Assembly: GCF_030064675.1 (NCBI RefSeq)
Contig: NZ_CP116413.1
Span: 6,976,001 to 7,040,000 of the forward strand
Direction of reading: 5' to 3'
Origin: Crossiella sp. CA-258035
Lineage (GTDB): Bacteria; Actinomycetota; Actinomycetes; Mycobacteriales; Pseudonocardiaceae
DNA length: 64,000 nt
Part shown: piece by piece, positions 32,856 through 41,329 of the stretch
How positions within the stretch are numbered: the stretch's first letter is position 1
How the letters are laid out: every line of letters starts with the position of its first letter
Translations under genes and position numbers: made by a program
The notes under the pieces: generated by a model
Databases searched by the model: none
What the model was told of the DNA's origin: nothing
Seen by the model: the letters and a program-made list of their open reading frames with translations, nothing else

Positions 32856-32872
32856 CGCGTAGCATCCGGCGC

Positions 32873-34018
32873 GTGCCCTCTTCGCCACATCGCTCGCGCC
32901 CGGACGCCTGTCCCGGCGCCATCGAGGTGCACCCGGCCGCGGACGGCGGCCTGGCCAGGGTGCGGATCCCGGGCGGCACACTGACCGCCGACCGGCTGGC
33001 GGTGCTGCGCCAGGCCGCGATCGAGCTGGGCGACGGCTCCCTTGAGCTGACCTCCCGGGCGAACGTGCAGATCAGAGGCCTGGCACCCGGTTCGGAGCCG
33101 GAGCTGGGCGAGCGACTGGCCGAGGCCGGTCTGCTGCCCACGCTGACCCATGAGCGGATGCGCAACATCATCGCCTCCCCGCTGGCCGACACCCAGGGCC
33201 TGGCCGACGCGATCGACGCGGCGCTGTGCGCGGTGCCGGAGCTGGCCGAGCTGCCGGGCCGGTTCCTGGTCACGGTGGACGAGGGCGGCGATGTGAGCGG
33301 GCTGGGCGCGGACATCGGGCTGCACCGGGTGGGCGCGGAGTGGGCGTTGTTGCTGGCCGGGGCCGACTCGGGGCTGCGGCCGGGCGATCCGGTGGCGGCG
33401 GTGACCAGGGCCGCGGTGGAGTTCCTGACGCTGCGGGCCGAGCGGGGCGGGGCGGCCTGGCGGCTGGCGGAGATCGAGGGCGGTGTCACGGAGATCACGC
33501 GCCGGTTGGCGGCGGGAACCGCGAGCCACATCGCGCCCCTGAGCAGCCCCGCCCCCGCCGATCGCGTCCAGCCCGCGCGTTCCCAGCCCCTCCCCCCTGG
33601 TCCGCTGCCCGACGGTCGGCTCGTGGTCGGCGTGCCCCTGGGCCGCCTGAACCCAGCCCAGTCCGCGGCCCTGCTCGCCGCCGAGCACCTCCGCCTCACC
33701 CCCTGGCGCAGCGTGCTGCTCCCGCACTCGATCCCCCTGGGCCACGGCCTGATCACCGACCCGGACTCACCCTGGCACGGTGCCACCGCCTGCACCGGCC
33801 GCCCCGGCTGCGCCAAGGCCCTGGCCGACGTGCGCGCCGACGCCCCCCGCCTGCTCGGCGGCGCGGGCCGGTCGGTGCACTTCTCCGGCTGCGAACGCCG
33901 GTGCGGCCGCCCGCGCGGCGCGATCGACGTGCTGGCCACGGCGGACGGCTACCTGGTCGACGGACAACGGCACGAGGACACGGCCGCGGCGATCGACGCG
34001 GCCCGGAGGAAGCAGTAG
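32873..34018 (+). CDS. cobG: Precorrin-3B synthase CobG
   Basis: 381 aa. O2-dependent monooxygenase making precorrin-3B in aerobic B12 synthesis. It belongs to the sulfite/nitrite-reductase-like siroheme fold, with ferredoxin-like repeats ([13 protein letters not shown]) and the Fe-S cysteines in [14 protein letters not shown] and [13 protein letters not shown] Pro/Ala-rich linker (about residues 225-245) joins two halves. The GTG at 32873 is tentative; no strong ribosome site. First gene of cobG-cobH-cobIJ; its stop overlaps the cobH GTG by one base. Confidence 0.93.
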   Translation: MPSSPHRSRPDACPGAIEVHPAADGGLARVRIPGGTLTADRLAVLRQAAIELGDGSLELTSRANVQIRGLAPGSEPELGERLAEAGLLPTLTHERMRNIIASPLADTQGLADAIDAALCAVPELAELPGRFLVTVDEGGDVSGLGADIGLHRVGAEWALLLAGADSGLRPGDPVAAVTRAAVEFLTLRAERGGAAWRLAEIEGGVTEITRRLAAGTASHIAPLSSPAPADRVQPARSQPLPPGPLPDGRLVVGVPLGRLNPAQSAALLAAEHLRLTPWRSVLLPHSIPLGHGLITDPDSPWHGATACTGRPGCAKALADVRADAPRLLGGAGRSVHFSGCERRCGRPRGAIDVLATADGYLVDGQRHEDTAAAIDAARRKQ

Positions 34019-34644
34019 TGACCGACTACATCAAGGACGGCGCGGAGATCTACCGCCGGTCCTTCGCCACCATCCGCGCCGAGGCAGGCCTGACCGGTCT
34101 GCCCCCGGACGTGGCGCGGGTGGCGGTGCGGATGATCCACGCCTGCGGGATGGTCGACCTGGTCGAGGACCTCGGCTACTCCCCCGGCGTGGTCGCCTCG
34201 GCGCGCACCGCGCTCGATGCCGGAGCGCCGATCCTGTGTGATGCCACCATGGTCGCGGCCGGGGTGACCCGGCGACGGCTGCCCGCGGACAACGAGGTGG
34301 TGTGCCTGCTCGGTGATCCCCGGGTGCCGGAACTGGCCAAGGACATGGGCAACACGCGCAGTGTGGCGGCCCTGGAGTTGTTGCGGGACAAGCTCGGCGG
34401 GGCGGTGGTGGCCATCGGCAACGCGCCGACCGCGCTGTTCCACCTGCTGGAGATGATCGCCGGTGGCGCGCCGAAACCCGCTGCGGTGCTGGGGATTCCG
34501 GTGGGGTTCATCGGCGCGGCCGAGTCGAAGGAGGCCCTGGCCGCCAACGAGCTGGGGCTGGAGTACCTGGTGGTGCGGGGCAGGCGGGGCGGCAGCGCGA
34601 TGACCGCCGCCGCGATCAACGCGATTGCGAGTGACGAAGAGTGA
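34018..34644 (+). CDS. cobH: Precorrin-8X methylmutase CobH
   Basis: 208 aa. Moves the C11 methyl to C12, converting precorrin-8X to hydrogenobyrinic acid. Family landmarks: [13 protein letters not shown], the catalytic His in [12 protein letters not shown], the [12 protein letters not shown] loop, [13 protein letters not shown], and [19 protein letters not shown] 34018 overlaps the cobG stop, and its own TGA overlaps the cobIJ GTG (GTGA), indicating translational coupling. Confidence 0.96.
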   Translation: MTDYIKDGAEIYRRSFATIRAEAGLTGLPPDVARVAVRMIHACGMVDLVEDLGYSPGVVASARTALDAGAPILCDATMVAAGVTRRRLPADNEVVCLLGDPRVPELAKDMGNTRSVAALELLRDKLGGAVVAIGNAPTALFHLLEMIAGGAPKPAAVLGIPVGFIGAAESKEALAANELGLEYLVVRGRRGGSAMTAAAINAIASDEE

Positions 34645-36140
34645 GTGAGCTGGGACGGCTGTACGGCGTCGGGCTGGGCCCCGGCGACCCGGAACTGGTG
34701 ACGGTCAAGGCGGCGCGGCTGATCGGCGCGGCGGACGTGGTGGTGTTCCACAGCGCGCGGCACGGCCGCAGCATCGCCCGCTCGATCGCCGAGCCCTACC
34801 TGCGCCCTGGTCAGATCGAGGAGCAGCTGGTCTACCCGGTGACCACCGAGGACACCGAGGACTACCAGGGCGAGATCGACGCCTTCTACGAGCAGAGCGC
34901 GGAGCGCCTGGCCGCGCACCTGTCCGCGGGCCGGGACGTGGTGGTGCTCGCGGCCGGGGACCCGTTCTTCTACGGCTCCTACATGCACATGCACAAGCGG
35001 CTGGCGCACCGGTTCCCGACCGAGGTGGTGCCGGGGGTGACCTCGGTGAGCGGGGCCGCCGCGGTGCTCGGGCGACCGCTGGTGGAGCGGGACGAGGTGC
35101 TCACCGTGCTGCCCGGCACGCTGCCGCAGGAGGAGCTGGCCGAGTGGCTGGCCACCACCGACTCGGCCGCGATCATGAAGCTGGGCCGTACTTTCGGCGT
35201 GGTGCGCGAGGCGCTGCACGCGGCAGGGCGACTGGAGGACGCCTGGTACGTGGAGCGGGCGACCACCGGGCGGCAGCGGGTGGCCCCACTGTCCGAAGTG
35301 GACCCCGAAGGCGTGCCGTACTTCTCGCTGGCGCTGCTGCCCAGCCAGGCGCACCAGACCATCGAGGCCGCCCCGGCGACGACGACCAGCGGTACCGGCG
35401 AGGTGGTCGTGGTCGGCCTCGGTCCCGCCGGGCGCGAGTGGCTCACCCCGCAGGCGCAGGACGCGCTGGCCACCGCCGACGAGCTGATCGGTTACGGCCC
35501 CTACCTGGACCGGGTCCCGCCGAACCCGCGTCAGCGGCGGCATCCCTCGGACAACCGTGTGGAGGCCGAGCGGGCCGCGTTCGCGCTGGACCTGGCCAAG
35601 AACGGGGCCCGGGTCGCGGTGGTCTCCTCCGGCGATCCCGGGGTGTTCGCGATGGCCAGCGCGGTGCTGGAGGTGGCCGGTGAGGAGCAGTTCACCGGGG
35701 TGCCGGTGCGGGTGCTGCCGGGCCTGACCGCGGCGCACGCGGTGGCCAGCCGGGTGGGCGCGCCGCTGGGCCACGACTACTGCGTGCTGTCGCTGTCGGA
35801 CCGGCTCAAGCCGTGGGAGGTCATCGAGCGGCGGCTGGCCGCGGCGGCCGCGGCCGACCTGGTGATCGCGATCTACAACCCGGCCTCGCGCAGCCGCACC
35901 TGGCAGGTCGAGTCGGCCCGGGAAACCCTGCTGGCGCACCGGTCCCCGGACACGCCGGTGGTGATCGGCCGGGACGTCGGCGGCCCGGAGGAGTCGGTGC
36001 GGGTGGTCCGCCTCGCCGATCTCGATCCGTCCACTGTGGACATGCGCTGCCTGTTGCTGGTCGGCTCCTCCACCACCCGGTTCCGCACCGGCCCCGACGG
36101 TGAGCCGGTGGTGTTCACCCCGCGCCGCTACCCCGCCTGA
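34641..36140 (+). CDS. cobIJ: Fused precorrin-2 C20- and precorrin-3B C17-methyltransferase CobIJ
   Basis: 499 aa. Two tetrapyrrole methyltransferase domains in tandem. CobI (about 1-240; [20 protein letters not shown]) methylates precorrin-2 at C20. CobJ (about 250-499; [33 protein letters not shown]) methylates at C17 with ring contraction. The fusion is common in mycobacteria and relatives. GTG 34641 overlaps the cobH stop by 4 bases. The 3' end overlaps convergent cobK by 26 bp. Contains one GTCCACTGTGGAC palindrome (36029). Confidence 0.96.
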   Translation: MSELGRLYGVGLGPGDPELVTVKAARLIGAADVVVFHSARHGRSIARSIAEPYLRPGQIEEQLVYPVTTEDTEDYQGEIDAFYEQSAERLAAHLSAGRDVVVLAAGDPFFYGSYMHMHKRLAHRFPTEVVPGVTSVSGAAAVLGRPLVERDEVLTVLPGTLPQEELAEWLATTDSAAIMKLGRTFGVVREALHAAGRLEDAWYVERATTGRQRVAPLSEVDPEGVPYFSLALLPSQAHQTIEAAPATTTSGTGEVVVVGLGPAGREWLTPQAQDALATADELIGYGPYLDRVPPNPRQRRHPSDNRVEAERAAFALDLAKNGARVAVVSSGDPGVFAMASAVLEVAGEEQFTGVPVRVLPGLTAAHAVASRVGAPLGHDYCVLSLSDRLKPWEVIERRLAAAAAADLVIAIYNPASRSRTWQVESARETLLAHRSPDTPVVIGRDVGGPEESVRVVRLADLDPSTVDMRCLLLVGSSTTRFRTGPDGEPVVFTPRRYPA

Positions 36141-36858
36141 CCCACTCGACGGCCGCGGCCACGGTGCCTGCCGTGGTCGCGGCCGGCAGCGGCGGCCGGC
36201 GCACCAGGACCACCGGCAGGCCGAGCCGACGGGCCGCGGTGAGCTTGGCCGCGGTCTGCTCGCCACCGCTGTCCTTGCTGACCACCACGTCGATCCGGTT
36301 GGCGCGCAGCAGCTCCAGCTCACCGTCCACTGTGTACGGTCCCCGGTCCAGCAGGATGGTCACGTTCGACGCGTGATGCTCCGGCGGGTCGACCGAGCGG
36401 CTGAGGAACCACAGGTCCGGGTTGGCGAAGGCGGGCAGGTCGCGGCGGCCGGTGGTGAGCAGCACCCGGCGGCCCAGCGCGGGCAGTGCCTCGGCGGCCT
36501 CGGCGATCGAGGACACCCAGTGCCAGCGGTCCCCCGGCTGCTCGGTCCAACCGGGCCTGCGCAGCACCAGCAGCGGCAGCCCGAGCTCGGCGGTCGCGGC
36601 CGCGGCGTTGCCGGTCATGGTCGCGGCGAACGGATGCGTGGCATCCACCACCAGGTCAACCCGGTTGTCCCGCAACCACTCCCGCAACCCGGCCACCCCG
36701 CCGAACCCGCCGATCCGCACCTCCCCGACGGGCAGCACCGGCTCCCGCACCCGCCCGGCCAGCGAGGACACCACCCGCAGCCCCGGCACCTCCGCCAGCT
36801 CCGCGGCCAGCCGCCGAGCCTCCCCCGTCCCCCCCAACACCAGCACAGTCCTCGTCAC
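36115..36858 (-). CDS. cobK: Precorrin-6A reductase CobK
   Basis: About 247 aa, normal family length. NADPH-dependent reduction of precorrin-6A. N-terminal nucleotide motif VLVLGGTGEARRLAAEL, the VDATHPFAATMTGNAA core, and the C-terminal VVSKDSGGEQTAAKL. GTG 36858 is preferred over ATG 36885 because GGGGGAGG sits 7 bases upstream and because the ATG lies inside a palindromic repeat. Transcribed against cobG-H-IJ with overlapping 3' ends. Confidence 0.93.
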   Translation of the reverse strand: MTRTVLVLGGTGEARRLAAELAEVPGLRVVSSLAGRVREPVLPVGEVRIGGFGGVAGLREWLRDNRVDLVVDATHPFAATMTGNAAAATAELGLPLLVLRRPGWTEQPGDRWHWVSSIAEAAEALPALGRRVLLTTGRRDLPAFANPDLWFLSRSVDPPEHHASNVTILLDRGPYTVDGELELLRANRIDVVVSKDSGGEQTAAKLTAARRLGLPVVLVRRPPLPAATTAGTVAAAVEWVRRGSGAG

Positions 36859-36884
36859 CCCCCCATCCTCCCCCGAAAAACCCA

Positions 36885-36977
36885 TCGTGTTGGCCGTTGT
36901 GGTACGGGGTGTTGGCCGTTGTGGACGGCACGGCCGCCGACAACGGCCAACACCCCGTACGAGATCGGCCAACACGA
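36885..36977. repeat. TGTTGGCCG palindromic element B
   Basis: Two forward (36888, 36910) and two inverted (36944, 36966) copies of TGTTGGCCG. The inner arms form a 21-bp perfect inverted repeat (36902-36922 with 36940-36960, core GGGGTGTTGGCCGTTGT). The outer arms TCGTGTTGGCCG (36885-36896) and CGGCCAACACGA (36966-36977) form a second hairpin around it. It sits between the GH95 stop and the cobK start, 7 bp beyond the GH95 stop. Confidence 0.85.
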
Positions 36978-36984
36978 CGCGGGG

Positions 36985-39366
36985 TCAGGGGCGGATGGTG
37001 ACGGATTCTCCTGGACGCAGGGTGATCACGCGCTTCCAGGAGCCCGCGCGCACCTCGGTGCTGGTGCCGCCGACGCTGCGCAGCACCGCGGTGGTGACCT
37101 TGCCGTCCCGCCAGCTCAGGTCGACCTCGAAGCCGCCCTTGACGCCGGCACCGGTGACCCGGCCCCGTTTCGCCCACGCGCCGGGCAGCGCGGGCAGCAG
37201 TTCGACCACGCCCGGCCGGGAGTACAGGATCATCTCCAGCATCGCGGCCGGCGCGCCGAAGTTGGCGTCGATCTGGAAGATGGCCCGGTCGTTGTTCCGG
37301 TACATGTCGAAGAAGTTGGCCGAGGTGCCGTTCTCGTTGGCGATGGACGGGCGCATCACGGTGAGCAGCAGCTGGTAGGCGCGGTCGGCGTCGCGGAGCC
37401 TGGCCCAGCAGGCGGACCGCCAGGCGCAGGCCCAGCCGAAGCTCTCCATGCCGCGCACGTCCAGCAGCTTGCGAATGCCCTCGATGGTGGCCTTCGGCGT
37501 GTCGTCGTGGTTCATGTGGTCGCCGGGGAAGAACCCGATCAGCGGGGACAGGTGCCGGTGGGTGCGCTCGCCGATGTCGTCCGGGTGCATCCACTCCTGC
37601 AGCATGCCGGTCTTCGGACTGACCTCCGGCAGGTACAACCGCGACTGGAGGTCCTTGACCCGCGCCGCGAACTCCTTGTCCCGCTCCAGTTCCGCCGCCG
37701 CGACCTGGAGCTCACGGAACAGCTCCCAGACGATCTCCTGGGCGTAGCTGATGCCGAGCGCGTCCTGCGGCCCGTGCTCCGGCGACCAGTCCTTGTCGTC
37801 GACCAGCACCTCCCGGGTGCTGCCGTCGGGGTAGGTGTGCGTGATGGTGACCAGCCGCGCGGCCCAGAACTCGGCCGCGCCCTTGAGCAGCGGGTAGATC
37901 CGTTCCAGGTACTGGGCGTCCAGGGTGAACTCGTAGTGCTCCCACAGCGACTGGCACAGCCAGGCGTTGCCCGCGGGGTGCCACCACCAGCCGAGGCCAC
38001 CGTTGGTGTTGGTGGAGAAGGCCACCGTCCACCCGGCGATCTTGCCGGAGGAGTTGCGGAACCGGTTGCGCGGATCGTTGAACAGACGCTGGGTCTGCCG
38101 CGACCACTCGGGCAGTTGAGCGAGGCAGTAGTCGGCGAGAGCGGTGAAGCAGCGGCCGAGACCGGCGCGGTCGGTCAGCCAGTAGTTCATCTGGATGTTG
38201 ATGTCGGTGTGGTAGTCGGCGTACCAGTCCGGCGAGTTGTTGTGCAGCCACAACCCCTGGAGGTTGATCGGCAGGCTGTTCCGGGACCCGGTGATCATCA
38301 GGTACCGCCCGAACTGGAGGTAGCTGGCCTCCAGCTCCGGGTCCGGCTGCCCGGGATTGGTGTGCCGCACCGCGAGCCGGGACCAGGAGTCCAGGTTCCG
38401 CTGGGCGCGGCTGGACTCACCGAGGTCCACGGTCATCCGCCGGTACAGCGACTGGTAGTCGGCCACGTGCGTGTGCAGCAACGCACTCCCCGCCACCTCC
38501 GCCTTGGCCAGCGCCCGCTCCCGCGCCACCACCAGCGGATCAACCGAGCTGTTCCGGAACCCCTTGGCCGCGTTCGCGAGGTAGTCGGTCCCGCCAGAGA
38601 CGATGACCAGCACCTCCCGGCACTCCTTGAAAACGAGCGCGTTGCCGGTCACCGCGACCGTCCCGGTCTCGCTGAACGCGGTGACCACCGCGGCATAGCG
38701 CAGCCCGTTGTCGAACCGCGAGCTCAACGAGATCGTGCGACTGCCGGGCTCGCCCACCACCGTCTCGGCGCGGGTGGCCTCCAACCGGATCCGTCCACTG
38801 TGGACACCACCACCGCGCTGGGTCAGCCGCACCACCACCACGTCGTCCGGATGGCTGGAGTAGGTCTCCCGCCGGTACTGCGCGCCCCGGTAGCGGTAGG
38901 AGCTGGTGATCAGCCCGTTGCTCAGGTCCAGCCGCCGCCGGTAGTCGGTCACGGCGGCCTTGGTGTGCCCGGTGGCCTCGACCCGCACCTTGGCCAGCAG
39001 CCCGAACGATCCGAAGTCGTTGGGCCCGTACGGGAACTGCCCGTCGTCCTGGAGAACGTCGTTGCGGTGCCCGGTCCACAAGGTGGCATCGGTCAGGTAG
39101 AGCACGTCATCAGCCGGATCAGACCCGACCAATGCCCCCAGCCGCCCGTTGCCGATCGGCAGGCCCTGCTGGATGATCCGGCTCTCCTCGGCAGGCGCCG
39201 GGTACCAGAGACTGGTCGCCTCCCCTTCCGGCACCAGACTGACGTTCTCGGGCCGAGCCACCTCCTCGGCCTGGGCGATGAACGGCCGGACCCCGCTCAA
39301 CATCATCCCGGCGCCCACGGCGCCCGTGATGCGCAGGAAGTCCCGGCGCGACGGCGAGTCGGACAT
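36985..39366 (-). CDS. Secreted GH95 alpha-L-fucosidase-family enzyme
   Basis: 793 aa. Tat signal peptide (SRRDFLRITGAVGAGMML). N-terminal beta-sandwich domain (LWYPAPAEESRIIQQGLPIG), then the (alpha/alpha)6 catalytic domain with YHTDINIQMNYWLTD, whose Asn pair matches the catalytic Asn residues of AfcA-type 1,2-alpha-L-fucosidases. The C-terminal beta domain is complete. Substrate could be fucosyl or galactosyl glycans. ATG 39366. Monocistronic. Its coding sequence includes a GTCCACTGTGGAC palindrome (38793). Confidence 0.93.
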   Translation of the reverse strand: MSDSPSRRDFLRITGAVGAGMMLSGVRPFIAQAEEVARPENVSLVPEGEATSLWYPAPAEESRIIQQGLPIGNGRLGALVGSDPADDVLYLTDATLWTGHRNDVLQDDGQFPYGPNDFGSFGLLAKVRVEATGHTKAAVTDYRRRLDLSNGLITSSYRYRGAQYRRETYSSHPDDVVVVRLTQRGGGVHSGRIRLEATRAETVVGEPGSRTISLSSRFDNGLRYAAVVTAFSETGTVAVTGNALVFKECREVLVIVSGGTDYLANAAKGFRNSSVDPLVVARERALAKAEVAGSALLHTHVADYQSLYRRMTVDLGESSRAQRNLDSWSRLAVRHTNPGQPDPELEASYLQFGRYLMITGSRNSLPINLQGLWLHNNSPDWYADYHTDINIQMNYWLTDRAGLGRCFTALADYCLAQLPEWSRQTQRLFNDPRNRFRNSSGKIAGWTVAFSTNTNGGLGWWWHPAGNAWLCQSLWEHYEFTLDAQYLERIYPLLKGAAEFWAARLVTITHTYPDGSTREVLVDDKDWSPEHGPQDALGISYAQEIVWELFRELQVAAAELERDKEFAARVKDLQSRLYLPEVSPKTGMLQEWMHPDDIGERTHRHLSPLIGFFPGDHMNHDDTPKATIEGIRKLLDVRGMESFGWACAWRSACWARLRDADRAYQLLLTVMRPSIANENGTSANFFDMYRNNDRAIFQIDANFGAPAAMLEMILYSRPGVVELLPALPGAWAKRGRVTGAGVKGGFEVDLSWRDGKVTTAVLRSVGGTSTEVRAGSWKRVITLRPGESVTIRP

Positions 39367-39590
39367 GGTCGAGTCCCTTCGATGGCTGTGGCGGAAGGTC
39401 CACTCGAGGCTCGATGTGGTGCGGCGCAGGAAAGATACGATCTCTGCCCAGGTGCGTCAACGGCCCGTGGTCGTCGACCGGTCGGAGCAACCGGCGGATC
39501 AGCGTGTGGAGCAGCGGGTTTTCGCTGACAGGATCGGACAGGTCTGTTCGGAATAGATCGGCGCGTTACCCCCATAGCTCCGATGACTTC

Positions 39591-39987
39591 AAGACGACCG
39601 GTCATATTCGGCAGGCGCCGCAGACCCGGCCACGGGGAAGCTCGACCTTCTCCGGCGCGGTCGCTCGCCCGCAAGACGACCGGTCACATTGGACAGTGCA
39701 CCAGGCGAGCCAGAACAGATGGGCTCGGCTCGGCTCGAGGCCGGGCCGGGCCGGGCCGGGTCGGATCGGCTCGGGGCCGGTTCGGATCGGCTCGGCTCGG
39801 GCCCGGGTCGGATCGGGTCGCGGCGGATGGGCTCGCGTCGGGTCGGCGAGTTTGGGACGGACCAAGCCAGGTCTGGCCAGGCCACCCCAACCCCTTGAGA
39901 CGACCGGTCATATTCACCGCCAGGCGCCAGCTCAATGAATATGACCGGTCGTCTCAAGGGTCAAGCGAATATGACCGGTCGTCTTGA
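39591..39987. repeat. Five copies of the AGACGACCGGTCATATTC element
   Basis: Forward copies at 39591-39609, 39673-39690 (CACATT variant) and 39897-39915; inverted copies at 39937-39955 and 39967-39987. Copies 3 and 4 form a perfect 25-bp inverted repeat (39892-39916 with 39936-39960, 19-base spacer). Each copy centres on the 8-bp palindrome GACCGGTC with asymmetric flanks. Confidence 0.88.
39715..39850. repeat. Low-complexity TCGG-rich tract
   Basis: Runs of CGGGCCGGGCCGGG and repeated GGATCGGCTCGG units (for example at about 39759 and 39783) between copies 2 and 3 of the ACGACCGGTCAT element. Looks like a slippage-generated tract. Confidence 0.7.
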
Positions 39988-40047
39988 GTAGGAACAGCGC
40001 GAAAAGGGGCCCCGGCGAAGAGGGAAGCTTCCGCGGGCAGACCAACG

Positions 40048-40374
40048 TTATGACGGCGGCCGCGCAGTCGATGTGATGCGGTCAGCGAGCCAGCCGACAA
40101 CGTACGGGGCCGCCATCAGGTTGAACTCGGTGTTCCAGCCGCCGATCCAGAGCAACTCACGCTCGTCGCCAGTAGCGACCGCCCCCAAGCATGCGCTCGC
40201 GGCGAGCAGCCACTCCAGGTCGATGACCACACCGGCGCAGCCCTCGCCGCCGACCTCGATCTTGGCGGTGAAGCCGTAGCGCCCCTGGCTGACCGGGGCT
40301 GCCACCGGCCAGCCTGGGCGGGCAGCGCGGTGGCCGGCACCGCGACGGAGGGGCAACTCCGCGATTCCTACCAA
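40048..40374 (-). pseudogene. Truncated trypsin-fold (S1) protein remnant
   Basis: About 108 codons. The middle reads SQGRYGFTAKIEVGGEGCAG then VVIDLEWLLAASACLGA, which lines up with the N-terminal beta-barrel of the trypsin-like protein at 41330-42958 (GYTAYVRVG, CSGVLVDQQWVLTAARCFGA). There is no signal peptide, the His of the TAAHC motif is absent, and the frame ends about 45 residues later without Asp or Ser regions. The only starts are TTG 40374 or internal codons. A decayed duplicate is the simplest reading; a short real protein is possible. Confidence 0.45.
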
Positions 40375-40396
40375 TTCGCCTCACCCGATCCCGCCG

Positions 40397-41323
40397 GTGA
40401 GGATGACTGTCGTGCCCCATCGTCTCCCACTGGCCCCGCTGCTGGCGTTGATCGTCGCCGTGCTCGCGGTGTCCACCTCCGGCCCGCTGATCGCCTTCGC
40501 CGCCGCGCCCGCGCTGGCCATCGCGTTCTGGCGCAACACGATCGCGGTCGGCTTGCTCACCCCGTTCGCCGCGCTCCGCCGCGGCCCCGAGCTGCGTTCG
40601 GCGGTCAGCGGCGAGAAACGCGGCCAGGGCGGGTACAGCGTGCTGGCCGGGGCGATGCTGGCGCTGCACTTCGGCACCTGGATGTCCAGCGCGCAGCTGA
40701 CCACGGTGGCCACCTCGATCGCGCTGGGCTGCACCCAGCCGGTGTGGGCCGGGCTGATCGCGGTGGGACAGGGCAAACGGCTGCCGCTGACCACCTGGCT
40801 GGGCATCGGGCTCGCGGTGGCCGGGGCGGCCTGGACCACCGGCGCGGACTTCCAGGTCTCCGGCGCCGCGCTGTGGGGGGATGTGCTCGCGGTGCTCGGC
40901 GGGATGGCCGCGGCCGGGTACGTGGCGCTCGGCGAGCACGCGCGGACCAGCCTGAGCACCACGACCTACACCACGATCTGCTACGCCACCTGCGCGCTGG
41001 TGCTGCTGGTGGTGTGCCTGAGCGCGGGCATCCCGCTGGCCGGGTTCCCGGACTCCACCTGGCTGGCCATCCTGGCCATCGCGCTGGGCGCGCAGCTGCT
41101 CGGGCACTCGATGTTCAACTACGCGCTGCACGCGGTCTCGGCCACCACGATCAGCCTGGTCACCCTGCTGGAGGTGCCCGGCGCGGCGCTGCTGGCCTGG
41201 TTGTGGCTCGGGCAGGTGCCCAGGGCGGCCGCCCTGCCGGGGATGGCGTTGCTGCTGGCCGGGGTGGCGGTGGTGGTGCTGGCCGGGACCCGGCGACCCG
41301 CGGCGGCGCGGGTCGCCGGGTAG
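40397..41323 (+). CDS. EamA/DMT-family membrane transporter
   Basis: 308 aa with ten predicted hydrophobic helices in two EamA repeats (first ends near residue 140, second starts at about ALWGDVLAVLGGMAAAGYVA). Drug/metabolite transporter superfamily; such proteins export amino acids, metabolites or drugs, and the substrate cannot be predicted here. GTG 40397 or ATG 40403 are both plausible starts. No regulator or biosynthetic partner is adjacent. Convergent with the trypsin-fold gene (6 bp between stops). Confidence 0.9.
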   Translation: MRMTVVPHRLPLAPLLALIVAVLAVSTSGPLIAFAAAPALAIAFWRNTIAVGLLTPFAALRRGPELRSAVSGEKRGQGGYSVLAGAMLALHFGTWMSSAQLTTVATSIALGCTQPVWAGLIAVGQGKRLPLTTWLGIGLAVAGAAWTTGADFQVSGAALWGDVLAVLGGMAAAGYVALGEHARTSLSTTTYTTICYATCALVLLVVCLSAGIPLAGFPDSTWLAILAIALGAQLLGHSMFNYALHAVSATTISLVTLLEVPGAALLAWLWLGQVPRAAALPGMALLLAGVAVVVLAGTRRPAAARVAG

Positions 41324-41329
41324 CGGCGG

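Larger units (their letters stand above)
39367..40047. other. 680-bp gene-free repeat island upstream of GH95
   Basis: The first 220 bases are the GH95 upstream region, with AGAT-ACG-ATCT at about 39433 as a possible operator. From 39591 to 39987 there are five copies of an ACGACCGGTCAT element and between them a low-complexity TCGGATCGGC tract. Open frames up to 174 codons on both strands are compositional artefacts without ribosome sites. Confidence 0.7.

Noticed and set aside
36100-39528. Plus-strand open frame of about 1140 codons opposite cobK and GH95
   Set aside because: Antisense shadow of real minus-strand genes with family motifs; it also runs through a palindromic repeat.
39590-39960. 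Several open frames on both strands in the repeat island
   Set aside because: They arise from the TCGG-rich tract and repeated elements; no ribosome sites and inconsistent composition.
39591-39987. Possible CRISPR array
   Set aside because: Copies are in both orientations with irregular spacing, and no cas genes are present.
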